64,000 nt of DNA from Isoetes taiwanensis (taxonomy: Eukaryota > Streptophyta > Lycopodiopsida > Isoetales > Isoetaceae). Positions 10,889 through 21,933 of this stretch are shown here, piece after piece. The notes beneath the pieces are model-generated. The model was not told the origin of the DNA. It saw only the letters and a program-made list of their open reading frames with translations, and ran no database searches. Location of the stretch: NCBI GenBank assembly GCA_021234155.1, contig JAJEKV010000013.1, positions 436,001 to 500,000 on the forward strand, given 5' to 3'. Each line of letters opens with the position of its first letter. Positions within the stretch are counted from its first letter, which is position 1. The position numbers and the translations under genes were made by a program.

Positions 10889-12285
10889 AAAAAAATGACA
10901 AAATGGGAATTTTCTCTGTAACCTTAGAATGTCGGAAGACCACCGCTTTAATCATAAACGGAGTTGAGCCTCCGCATTTTGCCAGGGGTGGTCATAACTT
11001 CCCAAGGCCGCATATGAACAGTCTGGAATTTCCCTGAATTTTTATGACCGTAGATGAAATCCAACGATTTTAAGGCTCTCTACGTGCACAAAAATCCCAG
11101 CTGGCTGCTCAAATTGCTTCAAAGTGTTAACTCGTGTTTGTGCAAACGTGCGAAAAAAAAAACTATAGAAACATGGTTAGGGTTAGGGTTCGCTGTGAGA
11201 AGAAGCCGCTTCTGGATGTCGGCAATGAGAAGATCAGCATGCGAAGATCTGAATGGATGAGTAGATGGCTGTGCGAAGATCTTTGCAAGGATGTCGGTAT
11301 GAGAAATGGCTGTGTCGGCATGTTGAAGAGGCAGAACCGACCTCTGTTCAAGAAAATAAACAACGGATTTCTGTAGCAATCAAGAAATCTGGGTCTTGCT
11401 CTGATGTAATGGCCACTCTGCATTTGAAGGCAAGCTTTTGGAAGAACTTGCCTTTCCGGCACTGTCTGTCATAGCCAAATCCGCCCGTTTTCTCTGCTAT
11501 TCTGGCACCATAGCCAAATCTATCTGTTTTGTGGGCGCTCTGCTACTACGGCATCCCCAAATTCCTCTGCTTCTGACCGTGTCGGCATTTAGAAGAGGCA
11601 GAGTCATGGCTATTCTGCTAAGATGCAGAACCGTGGATCTTTGCAAAATCGAAATCATGGCATCTTGCAAAATCAAAATCTGGATCAACGCATTTTTATC
11701 AAAAGAAAATGATGCAGATGCAGCAGAAAGATAAGGAGAATTATACCTTCATTTGTAGTTGTTTTTTTTCAATTCTGCAGAGATCTTTGGCCCGTCACAG
11801 AGGATGCTGTATTTAGTGTAGAAGCCAAGAACAAGAACTTGTTGTATCAAGATTTTAATAGATAAAGAAACGGGATTTCTTCAAGAACATATTGAGTACA
11901 TTTGATTTGATTTGAACTGAACAGGGTTTGGGATCATAATTTTTCATCGATCAGCATCACAGTGAATCAAACTGCTCAAATTTCTGTTGCATTATCTATT
12001 AATTATTCAACGTAAACTAGACTAACCGCAGTTTAAAATTTAAAAAATACTTACAGGTGGCTATTTTTGAGTTGAAAGGACATGCGTTCTATTTTTAGTA
12101 CTTTCCTTATTTTGCTGGGACATGCATCTATTTTGGTATCTTTTTTTCTTGTTTGTTCAAGCAAGCGCCAAGGAGATTACAAGCGCCAAGGAAGGAGAGT
12201 GCCAAAGTACAGCAACAAGTAAAAACAAATTTTAGGTATTTTATCACCAAACAAGGAGAAAGCACGGATTCAGAAGAGAACTTTT
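10889..12285. other. Intergenic DNA and probable 5' leader of the methyltransferase-like gene
   Basis: No supported gene. Phrases of the type GTCGGCAT..GAAGAGGCAGA recur at about 11295-11340 and 11580-11605, suggesting an old local duplication. The last 110 bp (AAGCGCCAAGGA repeated near 12170-12210) precede an ATG that splices in frame into the next gene. Confidence 0.35.
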
Positions 12286-15200
12286 ATGGCAACCAAGAAA
12301 GGTAGGTTCATTTATTTAAATATCAAATTTGCTCTTTAAAGAAACTATTTTTTTTCTTATGTTCAAGAACAATTGATTTTTTTTTTTGCTTTGAAAATTG
12401 GTTGCTGAAGTCACTTTTGATGATGTATCTATATTCTATTAAATTGGATTGAATGTGCACTGAATTTAGATTTGAATGTGAAGTATATTGCAGTAAAAAC
12501 ATAGTTCAGTAAAAAATTCAAATATAGTTTTGGTCATTCAAGTTTTTAGTTCTTGCTTTTTAGTGCTTGTCGTGGCTTTTTGGAAGCTCGTATATATTGT
12601 GTTTTTAGTGCTTGTCATGGCTTTTTGGAAGCTCAATGCTTTTTTGTTTTCTCGATGCTTCACTTGTCCCTATTTTGGAATCTATTTTGACAAAAAAAAA
12701 ACATTAGGCTAGTGCTAGTACATGCCATTTAGTCCAACTTCCAACACATGTTGGAAGTATAGCATATAAAACTTTGCTTTTCATTTTAGTACCTCCCATC
12801 TAGTGCAACTTTGAATGCATGTGGGGAAGCTCGAAAATTTCGTGTAGTTCAACTTTCAATATTGTGGGACTTCAAGACCTGTTTCAAAATTTCTTCTTAA
12901 GTAACTTCCAACACGTGTTGGAAGTTAAACTGTGTTTTTTAGTTCCTGTTTTTTAGTGCTTGTCATGGCTTTTTAGAAGCTCTTATCTATTGTATCTTCC
13001 AATATGTAACCGTGTTTTGCTGAGCCAATCTTTCTTCTTAAGAAACTTCTAACATGTGTTGGAAGTTAAAGGTTTTGTACGTGATAGAAACTCCCATGTA
13101 GCACAATAGAACCTTGAGACCTTCATGTGCAACTTCTAACAGATGTTGGAAGTCTAGCATATGACAAGACACTGGTGCTCCAATTTTAGCATGCTTCATT
13201 TGGCCACCTTCTATGTAATGTATCTTCCAACACGCGTTGGAAGTTTAATAGTGCTAGTAGCTCCCATGAGTGTACCTCTAAAACACTAGCTAGAAACTCC
13301 CAATGTAGTGTAACTTCCAACATGTAAAACCTTGGAACCTTCATGTGTAGACCTTTTGCGTGTCATGCTTTTGTATGGCTTTCTGGTATCTCCCAAGTTA
13401 TTATCATCCAACACGTGTTGGAAGTCAAATTTCTTCATACTTTAGTACTAGTAGCTCACATAGTGTTATGGCTTCACCTGTGGTGGTTTTCTCGATGCTT
13501 CACTTGTCCCTATTTTGGAATCTATTTTGACACAAAAACATTAGGTTAGTGCTAGTACATGCCATTTAGTGCAACTTCCAACACATGTTGGAAGTATAGC
13601 ATATAGAACTTTGCTTTTCATTTTAGTACCATCTAGTGCCACTTCCAATGCATGTGGCATGTGGGGCAGCTAGAGAATTTCGTATAAGTACCATCTAGTG
13701 CCACTTCTAATGCATGTGGCATGTGGGGCAGCTAGAAAATTTCGTATAATGCAAATTCCAATATTGTGGGACTTTAAGACCTTTTTCAAAATTTCTTCTT
13801 AAGTAACTTCCAACACGTGTTGGAAGTTAAACTTCGTGTTTTTAGTTCTTGTTTTGTAGTGCTTGTCATGGCTTTTTAGAAGTTATATATTGTATCTTCC
13901 AATATGTAACCGTTTGTTGAGCCAATCTTTCTTCTTAAGAAACTTCTGACACCTGTTGGAAGTTAAAGGTTTTGTACGTGATAGAAACTCCATGTAGTGT
14001 GATTTCCAACATGTAGCACAATAGAACCTTGGGACCTTCATGTGCAACTTCTAACAGATGTTGGAAGTCTAGCATATGACACCTTCTATATAGTGTGTCT
14101 TCTAACACGTGTTGGAAGTTCAATAGTGCTAGTAGCTCCCATGAGTGTACCTCTAAAACACTAGCTAGAAACTCCCAATGTAATGTAACTTACAAGATGT
14201 AGAACCTTGGAACCTTCATGTGTAGACCTTTTGTGTGTCATGCTTTTGTATGGTTTTCTCGTATCTCCCATGCTATTAACATCCAACACATGTTGGAAGT
14301 TAAGTTTCTTCATAGTTTAGTGCTAGTACATGCAATCTAGTGCAACTTCCAACACATGTTGGAAGTCTAGCATATAGAACTTTGCTTTTCAATTTTAGTA
14401 CCATCTAATAACCATTTGGTTCTTTTACTAATTTTATCCCTAGGCATAAAAGTATACTTATTTTGAACTTCTACTTGTTATGGCCAAAACCTAATGCATG
14501 ATGGATTGATATAGGTGAGCAAAGACTAAGAGCTTCATCTCTAGAGGAGTTGCATCTTGTGCATTACTTAGAATGCAAAGATCTATTGGATCGAAGGTGG
14601 TGTTTTGAGGTTTTACAAGGTTACACTGCCTACAATGAAATATGTTTACTAGATGATGAGCAACATGTGTATGGCATCTTATTGAAGATTGATGAAGTTC
14701 CTGGGGAAGATGGGAATCCGATGCTTGTAGCTGTAACTGAGGATGTTAAGGATGCACGTATTAAAGGGTTTGTTGTCTCATTTGAGAATTTTGACGTCTC
14801 TTGTATGACAAAATCTGATGACGTGGATATAAGTTGTAGGCGATATGGATTAAAATTGCCAGATTATACAAATGCTGAGAGGGCTGGGATTTGTAGCATT
14901 AGGGATATCATAGATTCTTTGGCAATTGTCTGCACAAGACTCTCAAAGGAAGAAACAGGGTCAAAAATTTATGCAAAGTACAATAAAAAGATTCCTTCAG
15001 GTCATGTAAGTTGTGAAAATCTTTTGAAGAAGAGGAAAAGTACGAAGCAGGGTACAAGAGATGAGAACAAAAACGAGGAGGGGAAAACAGATAAGGATGG
15101 GAGGAAAATGGATAAAGATGGTGGGCCAAGAAGAAGAATCTCCTACTTTGACACTCCTACTTTGAAGTTGATGGAAATATCTGCGCAAACCAACTTGAAA

Positions 15201-18200
15201 AATGAAAAAAATAGGTTTGTATCCCCATTTCAAGACAAAGTAGAGCAAGCAAGGGCTCAATGGGAGATTATGGGTTGTCCTCCAAGGGCCGAACAAGGAA
15301 AATCTACTCCAGAGGAATTTAAGGTTGTAACTAAATCTCTAGACTTCCAACACACGTTAGAAGTGATTTCTTGCAGTCTAATTGTGATTAAATGTTATGT
15401 TTTATTTCAGAATTACGAGGAAGTGGTGAAGCTCACTTTTGGCAAGAGCACAGTAAATGAGATGCACAATCTCATAACATCGGAAAGGAAAGTCTTTGAT
15501 AAGTGGATTACAGCTATGGAGATGTTTAATGAAGGTAAGTTGCCTGGGGAGCCGAAAAGTGGCAAGGAAATTTGTATGTCATTATTTCGGTGTACGATCC
15601 AGTTGAAGCCCAACGAAATGGAAGAAACAGCAGATGCTCTAATTGACGGAAAAGTTTCTTGGGTAAAAGGCACAAATGTGCTTACTATCCAAGAGTTTAC
15701 AGACAATTTAAAGCATGACAGAATACTAAAAGAAGCTGTTGTTCAATACTTACGAAAATACACTCGACTTTCTAATTTAACAATTCAAAGAATATTGAAT
15801 GAAAGTCCGAGTATTCATTCGACATGGAATGAGCTTAGAAGCTATTGTGAAAGTTGGTGTAAAGCTCAGCTGAACAGTCGTCAAGCAAATTCACAAATTC
15901 CAGCATGGGCAAGTTATCAATTGAAGAGTTTATGGGATAAAGACCACGGGCATTCAAACTGGAGAAAGCATAACGTGGTTATGGTGTATGATGTGGGACC
16001 AAGGGTCAGTAAAATTCATGAAATAAAAGAATGTGAAAAGAACAGGTCCATATGCTTAATCGTTACACATACTGATGGAGATTGGAAAGAGGATAACTTC
16101 AAGATGTTAGTCGATTCAGTAGCGGATATCAATGCTGAGGTAATTTCCGATGTTCAAAGTGTAGCCTTTATTTTTATTTTATTTCTCATGGCTTAACCTT
16201 ATTTTGCAATATTTTCTCTAGTGCTTTAGTGTAACTTTTAACATACGTTTGAAGTTTAGCATAGAACTATACCTCCAACATGTGTTGGAAGATAAATAAA
16301 GGTTTATGTGCATCAGGTTGTGCTAGTGCCTATGTAGTTCCAGTGCTAGTGCCTATGTAGTTCCATATAATAACGCGTTCTCCAATTTTAGCATTGATTA
16401 ATTTGATGCTCCCATATAGTGCATCTTCCAACACATGTGGGAAGCTCAATAATGCTAGTAATTTAAGACCACCTTATTTATTTATTTCTCTAAACTTCCA
16501 ACACATGTTGGAAGTTAAATTTTTCGTAGTTTGATGCTAGTAGGCTTTATGTGTGTCATGCTTTTCATTTTTCATTTTTTTTCTTTTAATTCTACAATGT
16601 TCTTGACTATACCTCCAACGTGTGTTGGAAGTTAAATAAAGGTTTGTGTGCATCAGGTGTGCTAGTGCCTATGTAGTTCCAGTGCTAGTGCCTATATAGT
16701 TCCATATAATAAGACGTTCTCCAATTTTAGCATTGTTTAATTTGATGCCTCCCATATAGTGCATCTTCCAACACGTTGGAAGTTAAATTTTTTGTAGTTT
16801 GATGCTAGTAGGCTTTATGTGTGTCATGCTCTTCATTTTTCATTTTTTTCTTTTATTTCTACAATGTTCGTGACTATACCTCCAACGTGTGTTGGAAGTT
16901 AAATAAAGGTTTGTGTGCTTCAGGTTGTGCTAGTGCCTATGTAGTTCCATATAATAAGACGTTCCCCAATTTTAGCATTGCTTAATTTGAAGCCTCCCAT
17001 ATAGTGCACCTTCCAACACGTGTGGGAAGCTCAATAATGCTAGTAATTTAAGACCACCTTATTTGTTAATTTTTCTAAACTTCCAACACATGTTGGAAGT
17101 TAATTTTTTTGTAGTTTGATGCTAGTAGACTTTATGTGTGTCATGCTTTTGTCGTCGTTTTCTCTTTCATGTTGTTATCTTCTAACATGTGTTGGAAGTT
17201 AAACATGTTTTACTTCATATAAAGTAATTGTCAACTTTTTCTTTTTTTCTCTTTCTTTTTTTATAATGTTTGATTCTTTTGTGTATGCAGGAATCATATT
17301 CATTCTTGTTTTTCCTTAGCCCATATGAGATACAAAATTGTATTGATGTCCTTACCAAGATAGAAGGGAAAGTCCAACTGGCCTTTGGGTACCATGAATC
17401 AAGCACAGATAAGGGAAGTATAATATCTGTGAAAACATATGTTGTGCTTGCACTCGTTGCAAAATCAAGAAAAAGCAATTTGGATAACCTTGTACAAAAG
17501 AACTTGTCATTGGAATTTCGAAGAAATGATGAGACTCCATCATTTGATCCAGCGCATGACATCCCAAAGACAGAAACAGGTTCAAGAGATTTATATTTGC
17601 AGCCATTAAGTTACTCGATGATAGGTAGGGATCAAGTTGGTCTTCTTGTAAAGAATACAATTTCGAGAAGTGCTATCCTTCGTTTTATAGATTGTTTGTC
17701 AAAGCCAAACCAGACAGTAGTAGAGGTCAACTGTGGTGGAAACATTGCAAGAGAGGCTTTGCTCATGGGGAGAGAAGTTTTGGTGTTCACAGAGTCAGTG
17801 GCTCAAAAAACAGCAATTGAGGCTATAGTCAACATTTTCTCAGGACTGAGTTTATTTCAGATATTTGCACCAGTCCGTTCAACACATTCACATGGCCAAT
17901 TGGCGCAAGGGGAATCTTCAAAGTCCAAAAAGAATGAACAACTTGAAGTTTTATCATCATCATCTACGTCGTCAAGTTCTTCTGGATCACTATCGAACAA
18001 ATCTGGAGATTGTGTGGAAAGTTCTTTAAATAAAGAACTAGAAGAAATACCAACAGTGTTACAAAAAGATCATGAAGCAACGCAAAACACTCCAATTGCT
18101 AGAAAAGAAAAAGAGGATAGTGATATGGAAGGCAATGGCACAGGTGGATCATTGCAAGATCCAAACTATGAATCTGGTCAAGTATTGGTGGCAGCTCATG

Positions 18201-18241
18201 ATCCTAATCCAAGTGAACACCAGGAGCAGAGGAAAAGATAA
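12286..18241 (+). CDS. Four-exon gene with degenerate beta-class N4/N6 DNA methyltransferase-like C-terminus
   Basis: Exons are 12286-12301 (MATKK plus one base), 14515-15323, 15411-16139 and 17291-18241. All junctions are GT-AG and keep frame, giving 834 residues. Residues 1 to about 170 form a compact, unrecognised domain (LLDDEQHVYGILLKIDEV, YTNAERAGICSIRDIIDSLA). A Lys/Glu/Asp-rich linker, a helical region and then WRKHNVVMVYDVGPR follow. EDNFKMLVDSV...YSFLFFLSPYEIQ comes next, then VGLLVKNTISRSAILRFIDCL and VVEVNCGGNIAREALLMGRE. This order (DPPY-like site first, SAM-binding FxGxG-like site last) is that of beta-class DNA methyltransferases, but DPPY is YDVG and D-x-F-x-G is VEVNCGG, so activity is doubtful. 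The tail is Ser-rich. TAA at 18239-18241 is followed in the same frame by 54 sense codons to TGA at 18404-18406. The fold assignment is inference. Confidence 0.6.
12302..14514. repeat. Intron 1 array of a 22-26 bp palindrome, about 13 copies
   Basis: The intron runs from GTAGGT (12302) to TATAG (14514). Copies with core TTCCAACACGTGTTGGAA or close variants start near 12737, 12902, 13042, 13135, 13224, 13406, 13575, 13804, 13942, 14047, 14099, 14281 and 14346. Those at 12902-12927 and 13804-13829 are perfect 26-bp palindromes. The arms are almost constant; the centre varies (CACGTG, CACATG, CATGTG, CACGCG, CACCTG, CAGATG), often by CG to CA or TG. The copies are embedded in a larger direct duplication with an offset of about 840-910 bp (for example TTCTCGATGCTTCACTTGTCCC at 12650 and 13489). 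Confidence 0.9.
15324..15410 (+). other. Short 87-bp intron holding one palindrome copy
   Basis: GTTGTAAC (15324) to TTTATTTCAG (15410). Its length is a multiple of three with no stop, so it can be misread as coding. It contains CTTCCAACACACGTTAGAAG, a diverged copy of the palindrome. Removing it joins ...PEEFK to NYEEVVKL, which reads as a continuous helical segment. Confidence 0.7.
16140..17290. repeat. Intron 3 array of the same palindrome, about 10 copies in larger repeat units
   Basis: The intron runs GTAATT (16140) to TATGCAG (17290). Palindrome copies lie near 16233, 16271, 16424, 16494, 16612, 16765, 16879, 17008, 17078 and 17180. They sit inside larger direct repeats that begin ACTATACCTCCAAC at about 16262, 16607 and 16873 and share AGTGCTAGTGCCTATGTAGTTCC and TTTGATGCTAGTAGGCTTTATGTG. 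The unit length therefore varies (about 345 and 265 bp) by internal indels. Another diverged copy lies at about 18428, downstream of the gene. Confidence 0.88.
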
Positions 18242-18406
18242 ACAAAAGGCAAGTCGATACAAATCTCAGGTGATAATATACCAAATCTTTTAGCCAATTC
18301 AAAGTTTGAGAGGACTTCTGGGCCTAGTGAGTGGAAAATTGTTAGAGAGATAGTAAAGGAATGGAAAATTAATGAGTATGGATCTTACTTAGGCTATGAT
18401 GCATGA
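18242..18406 (+). other. In-frame 54-codon continuation after the TAA stop
   Basis: Directly after the TAA the same frame continues TKGKSIQISGDNIPN ... SGPSEWKIVREIVKEWKI ... YGSYLGYDA and ends at TGA 18404-18406. The absence of stops and the plausible protein sequence suggest that the gene once ended here and that the TAA is a later nonsense change. An unrecognised splice is the alternative. Confidence 0.45.
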
Positions 18407-18797
18407 AAATAAAATAGTTACATCAAGCATATGTTGGAAGTTATATAAACTAATCAATGCAATTTCTTATTCATAGGAATATGAATCCTGCTGCAAGTTC
18501 TATGGAGACAACTTTTCAATGTGTTTGGGTTTAAATTGTTAAGATCTTATTTGTCACACTTCATAGCTTTCTATAAATTTAATGTATAATTATGATAATG
18601 TTTGGGATACATAGAATATCAATAATATATTGTATCATGACTTATGTTATAGCATTGTCAAAGATTTTAATAGTATAACACTATTAATAATGTATTGTAT
18701 CATGACTTAGGTTATAGTATTGTAAAAAATCTTAATAGTACAGCACTAATGCATACAACATTTCATGGAAGTTGCACTAATGACTTTTTGTTCGTAG

Positions 18798-19714
18798 ATG
18801 TTGAAGGTGTCCCTGAAACATCTTCATTTTTTACAAGTTCTGGAAGGCTTATTATCCTTGACATGAATGGAGTACTTCTAAAATGTGAGCACCAAGAGTA
18901 TAACAAGTATAAAATAATAATTAGGCCCAACTGCGCAGAATTTATCAATGAACTTTTGAAGTTCGCTGAAGTTAGAATTTGGACCACAATGTCAGAGACT
19001 GCCCTCACGATATGTTTGAAACAAATTGTACAATATGATGATATTTTCAAATTTTTGTGGACTCAGGATAAGTGCACAAACTTGGGCTACAATAAGCTCT
19101 CTCATAAGAATCCATTCCTTATTAAGAATCTTAGAAAGACATGGAGAAGGTATCCAGAGTACAATGCTCATAATACTATAATGGTTGATGATGATTGCAG
19201 AAAATCTTTTAGAAATCCAGAACATGTGGTATTGCATCCTTATATATATTCTGGAGATAAATCAGACAAGTTTCTTATGGATGTATTGTTGCCATATTTA
19301 CAAGAAGCATGTAAATCTACAGATACACAAGAGTATTTACGTTGTCACATAAAAGATGACATTTTTCAGAAAAGGCTGTCAGAGCAATCCAATGAAATTC
19401 AAAGATCTCTGAGTCGTGTCTTTGCGGTTTGGCAACCTAGAGAGAGGGTTGGTTCAGCTCCAGGATCAGAAACAAATACTACTATAACTGCTAGCATTGA
19501 ATGGAGTGACAGCAAAGGGAGTAATTTGTCCTATCTTGTAAATGGTCCACCAAAAATAGGACAACATACTCGCCATTATAAAACGGATGCTGAAGCTCGA
19601 ATGTCAGATGTGGCTAAGATGCGATTAGCAATCAATGAAGGATATCAAGGTCGACGCATCTCTTCGATACTTGCTGAAAGATACTTGAAGTCTGTAAAAA
19701 ACGCGAAAAAATGA
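18798..19714 (+). CDS. FCP1/NIF-like HAD-fold protein with DMNG active-site variant
   Basis: An open frame follows a good acceptor (TTCGTAG at 18791-18797); codons before it back to 18695 are probably intronic. The HAD motif I is RLIILDMNGVLL, motif II region is VRIWTTMSE, and KNLRKTWRRYPEYNAHN is followed by TIMVDDD (motif III/IV). This is the order of the FCP1 homology domain, whose members remove phosphate from Ser in proteins such as the RNA polymerase II tail. The canonical DxDx(T/V) has Asn in place of the second Asp (the acid/base residue). From memory, plant FCP1-like relatives with DLNG at this site exist, so the change may be a family trait, but normal catalysis is doubtful. The C-terminal third is polar and basic (VKNAKK end). 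It lies 0.4-0.5 kb after the methyltransferase-like gene on the same strand, so a missed fusion by splicing is possible. The first exon is not identified. Confidence 0.72.
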
Positions 19715-20022
19715 AAAAATATGTCTAATGGATCTATATGTACTTTATCTTTCTTATAAATTATTCAACCATGTTGGATCTATATGTATTTTATCCTTCA
19801 ACCATGTTTTTAAATATGTAACAAACATTGTTCCGACATGTTTAATGGATGTCGCATATACATGCTAAGTTTTAATTGAAATCATATTTGCACAAGGTAA
19901 TTAATCATTGTAGCACATCAAGGATGTTTCATCTGTTCAGTATTTGTTAAAAGATACTGAAGAGCAAATAAAAAATATTTATTTTAACAATGGATTTATG
20001 TGTTATTAGAATAACTTCATAC
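19715..20022. other. 3' flank of the FCP1-like gene, AT-rich
   Basis: No gene. It probably holds the 3' UTR. ATAACTTCATAC at about 20011-20022 is the left copy of the LINE target-site duplication. Confidence 0.4.
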
Positions 20023-20049
20023 TTATAATGATAGCCCTTACCAAGGATA

Positions 20050-21933
20050 GTGGGGAGGCGCCATGTGAGGCGCCGTTTGCCATTTCAGTGTGTATCTCTC
20101 TCCTCGGGTGTTGGATTTGGACGATTTTTGGTGCATTGGAGAGCTTGGACTGTAGGCTTTCCGTTGGTATATGGCATCAAGGAGCCCAATATCGGAATCA
20201 GTCCGGATTTGGGGTTTCCTAGTTCGGCCCCTATGGTTAACCCTGATATGTCTTCCTCAGTTGTTATTTCTTCTGTCAATTCTGCTTCCATGGCTTTCTC
20301 TTCTGTTTCTGCCTCCCCTATGCAATCTAGTGCTTCTGTAATTCCTCCTTCCTTGCTAGCTAACTCACGTCTCAATCCTCTTGCTTTTGCACATCCTTCT
20401 GCTAGTGCATCCACTACTTTGCAATAATTTCTGCCTCTCGTTGCTTCTTCGTCTGCTGCAATTGCGGGTCCTTGTTCTCCTGTACATCCTAGTCCTCGTG
20501 CTTTCCATTTTTCATCTACCTCTGTTGGATTTTTTCCTTCTACTCCTTCCTCTTCTGCGGGTCTTCTGCCTGCTCTTGCCTCTGCTCCTGCTCCTTGGAC
20601 CTCTAGTGATACAATTGCTCGTGTGTCACGTGCACGCTTTAGTGATTGGATAAAGCGTGATATGACATCTGGCATACGCTCTGCTCGTGTTACGGCTGCT
20701 GTGAATATTATGATGGAGAATAATAAGAAGGAAGTGTTTGCATACTTGAAGGAGTTACAGGCTGCGGAAGATAAGATGGACATTCAACTCCCTTCAGAGA
20801 GTGTCTTTTACGAGACTAATGAGTGCACCAATGCTTTCACACAGGCGGGGCTTCCTGTAGTTGAGATTGATCACGGGGTACATTTACAGTGTATTCAGAA
20901 TCTTGTTTCTCATGCTGTTGTGTGTCACTTTACTGGTCAGTTTGTCGATCTTAGAAGGATGGGCTTTTGGTTAAAGCAGCATCTACAGAGATTGGGTCTA
21001 CCCCAGCATGAGTCTTTGAAGATCCTTGATAAGCAAAACAATTATTTCCTGATCATGTTTGGATCTCCCATAGCGGTTGATAAGCTGGTGGAGCGGGGAG
21101 TAGATCCTTTATAGGAGCACTATCTTTTGTATCAGGTATACACTCCTGGCTTTTTGCCCAGCAAGACTAGTGCACTTCGGATGCCATGCTGGTTTGCCTT
21201 GGAAGATTTTCCTATTGAGTTGCAAGTTCCAGATTTCATGATGGCTATTGCTAGTGGCTTGAGTCTCCATCTTGCTCATTCTATTGTGAATGGTCCTCGT
21301 ATTTGTGTCTCTCTTCCAGCTGATGCATCTCTCCCAAAATCTGTTGTGGTCAAAAGTGGTCCACTGTTCTTCAAATATGGTTTGTCGCTACTTAATGGTC
21401 CTGAGCTTGCAGACATGTTTCCTGATGCTGAGGCATTCTCTAGTTTTCACATTAGAAGAACACCTCCCTTTGCTCCTGCAACATCTGCAGCCCATGGCCA
21501 AATGTCTCCGTCTTCCTTTGATCCCTCTCCAGTCTCGGCAGCTTCGGGTTCTAGCCAGCCTGCTTCTGCTCCTGTGTCTATTCCTGCCCCTCTTTCTCCC
21601 TCTCCTCCCTCCTCCTCTGCGTCCCAAGCTGCTCTTCCTGATGAGCAACGTGAGAGGCTTGCAGTCATTGCTCGCAAACAGGAACGACTGGAAGCATCTC
21701 GAGGTGAATGGTCCATCCCTCATATGAAGAGAGTTGCCCGTCGGAGAAACACTATTGCACCACAATCTCTTCCTGTTGAGTGTGCTATTCCGGCTGAACC
21801 AGTAGTGGCTACCATTGTTACAACCCTTCCTGCATCCTCTGGACTGACCTGGGCTGATCAGGTGGAAGTATCCTCTGCTAATAGTGACTCCATGGATTTG
21901 GAACACCGGCCACCAGACCCCCTTGCATTATGA
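20050..21933 (+). pseudogene. LINE ORF1, RNA-binding/gag-like (DUF4283-like)
   Basis: One frame runs from about 20050 to TGA 21931-21933, interrupted by TAA 20425-20427 and TAG 21112-21114. A Ser/Pro/Ala-rich N-terminal part is followed by SDWIKRDMTSGIRSARVTAAV and a folded domain (VVCHFTGQFVDLRRMGFWLK, NNYFLIMFGSPIAVDKLVERG, then YTPGFLPSKTSALRMPCWFA and FALEDFPIELQVPDFMMAI). This resembles the DUF4283-type domain of plant L1 ORF1 proteins, which bind element RNA. A basic stretch (KRVARRRN) lies near the C-terminus. Its stop overlaps the ORF2 start (ATGA at 21930-21933), suggesting termination-reinitiation. Both internal stops could come from CAA and CAG codons. The true start is uncertain. 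Confidence 0.75.

Noticed and set aside
11171-11190. TTAGGGTTAGGGTT, telomere-like repeat
   Set aside because: Only about two and a half units, and not the usual plant TTTAGGG; too short for an interstitial telomere.
15324-15410. Continuous coding through the 87-bp stretch
   Set aside because: GT-AG borders, a T-rich acceptor and a palindrome copy mark it as an intron whose length is a multiple of three.
20085-20783. 232-codon minus-strand open frame
   Set aside because: Antisense to the Ser/Pro/Ala-rich LINE ORF1; low-complexity composition keeps the complement open.
21388-21906. 172-codon Arg-rich minus-strand frame
   Set aside because: Shadow of LINE ORF1; no motif of its own.
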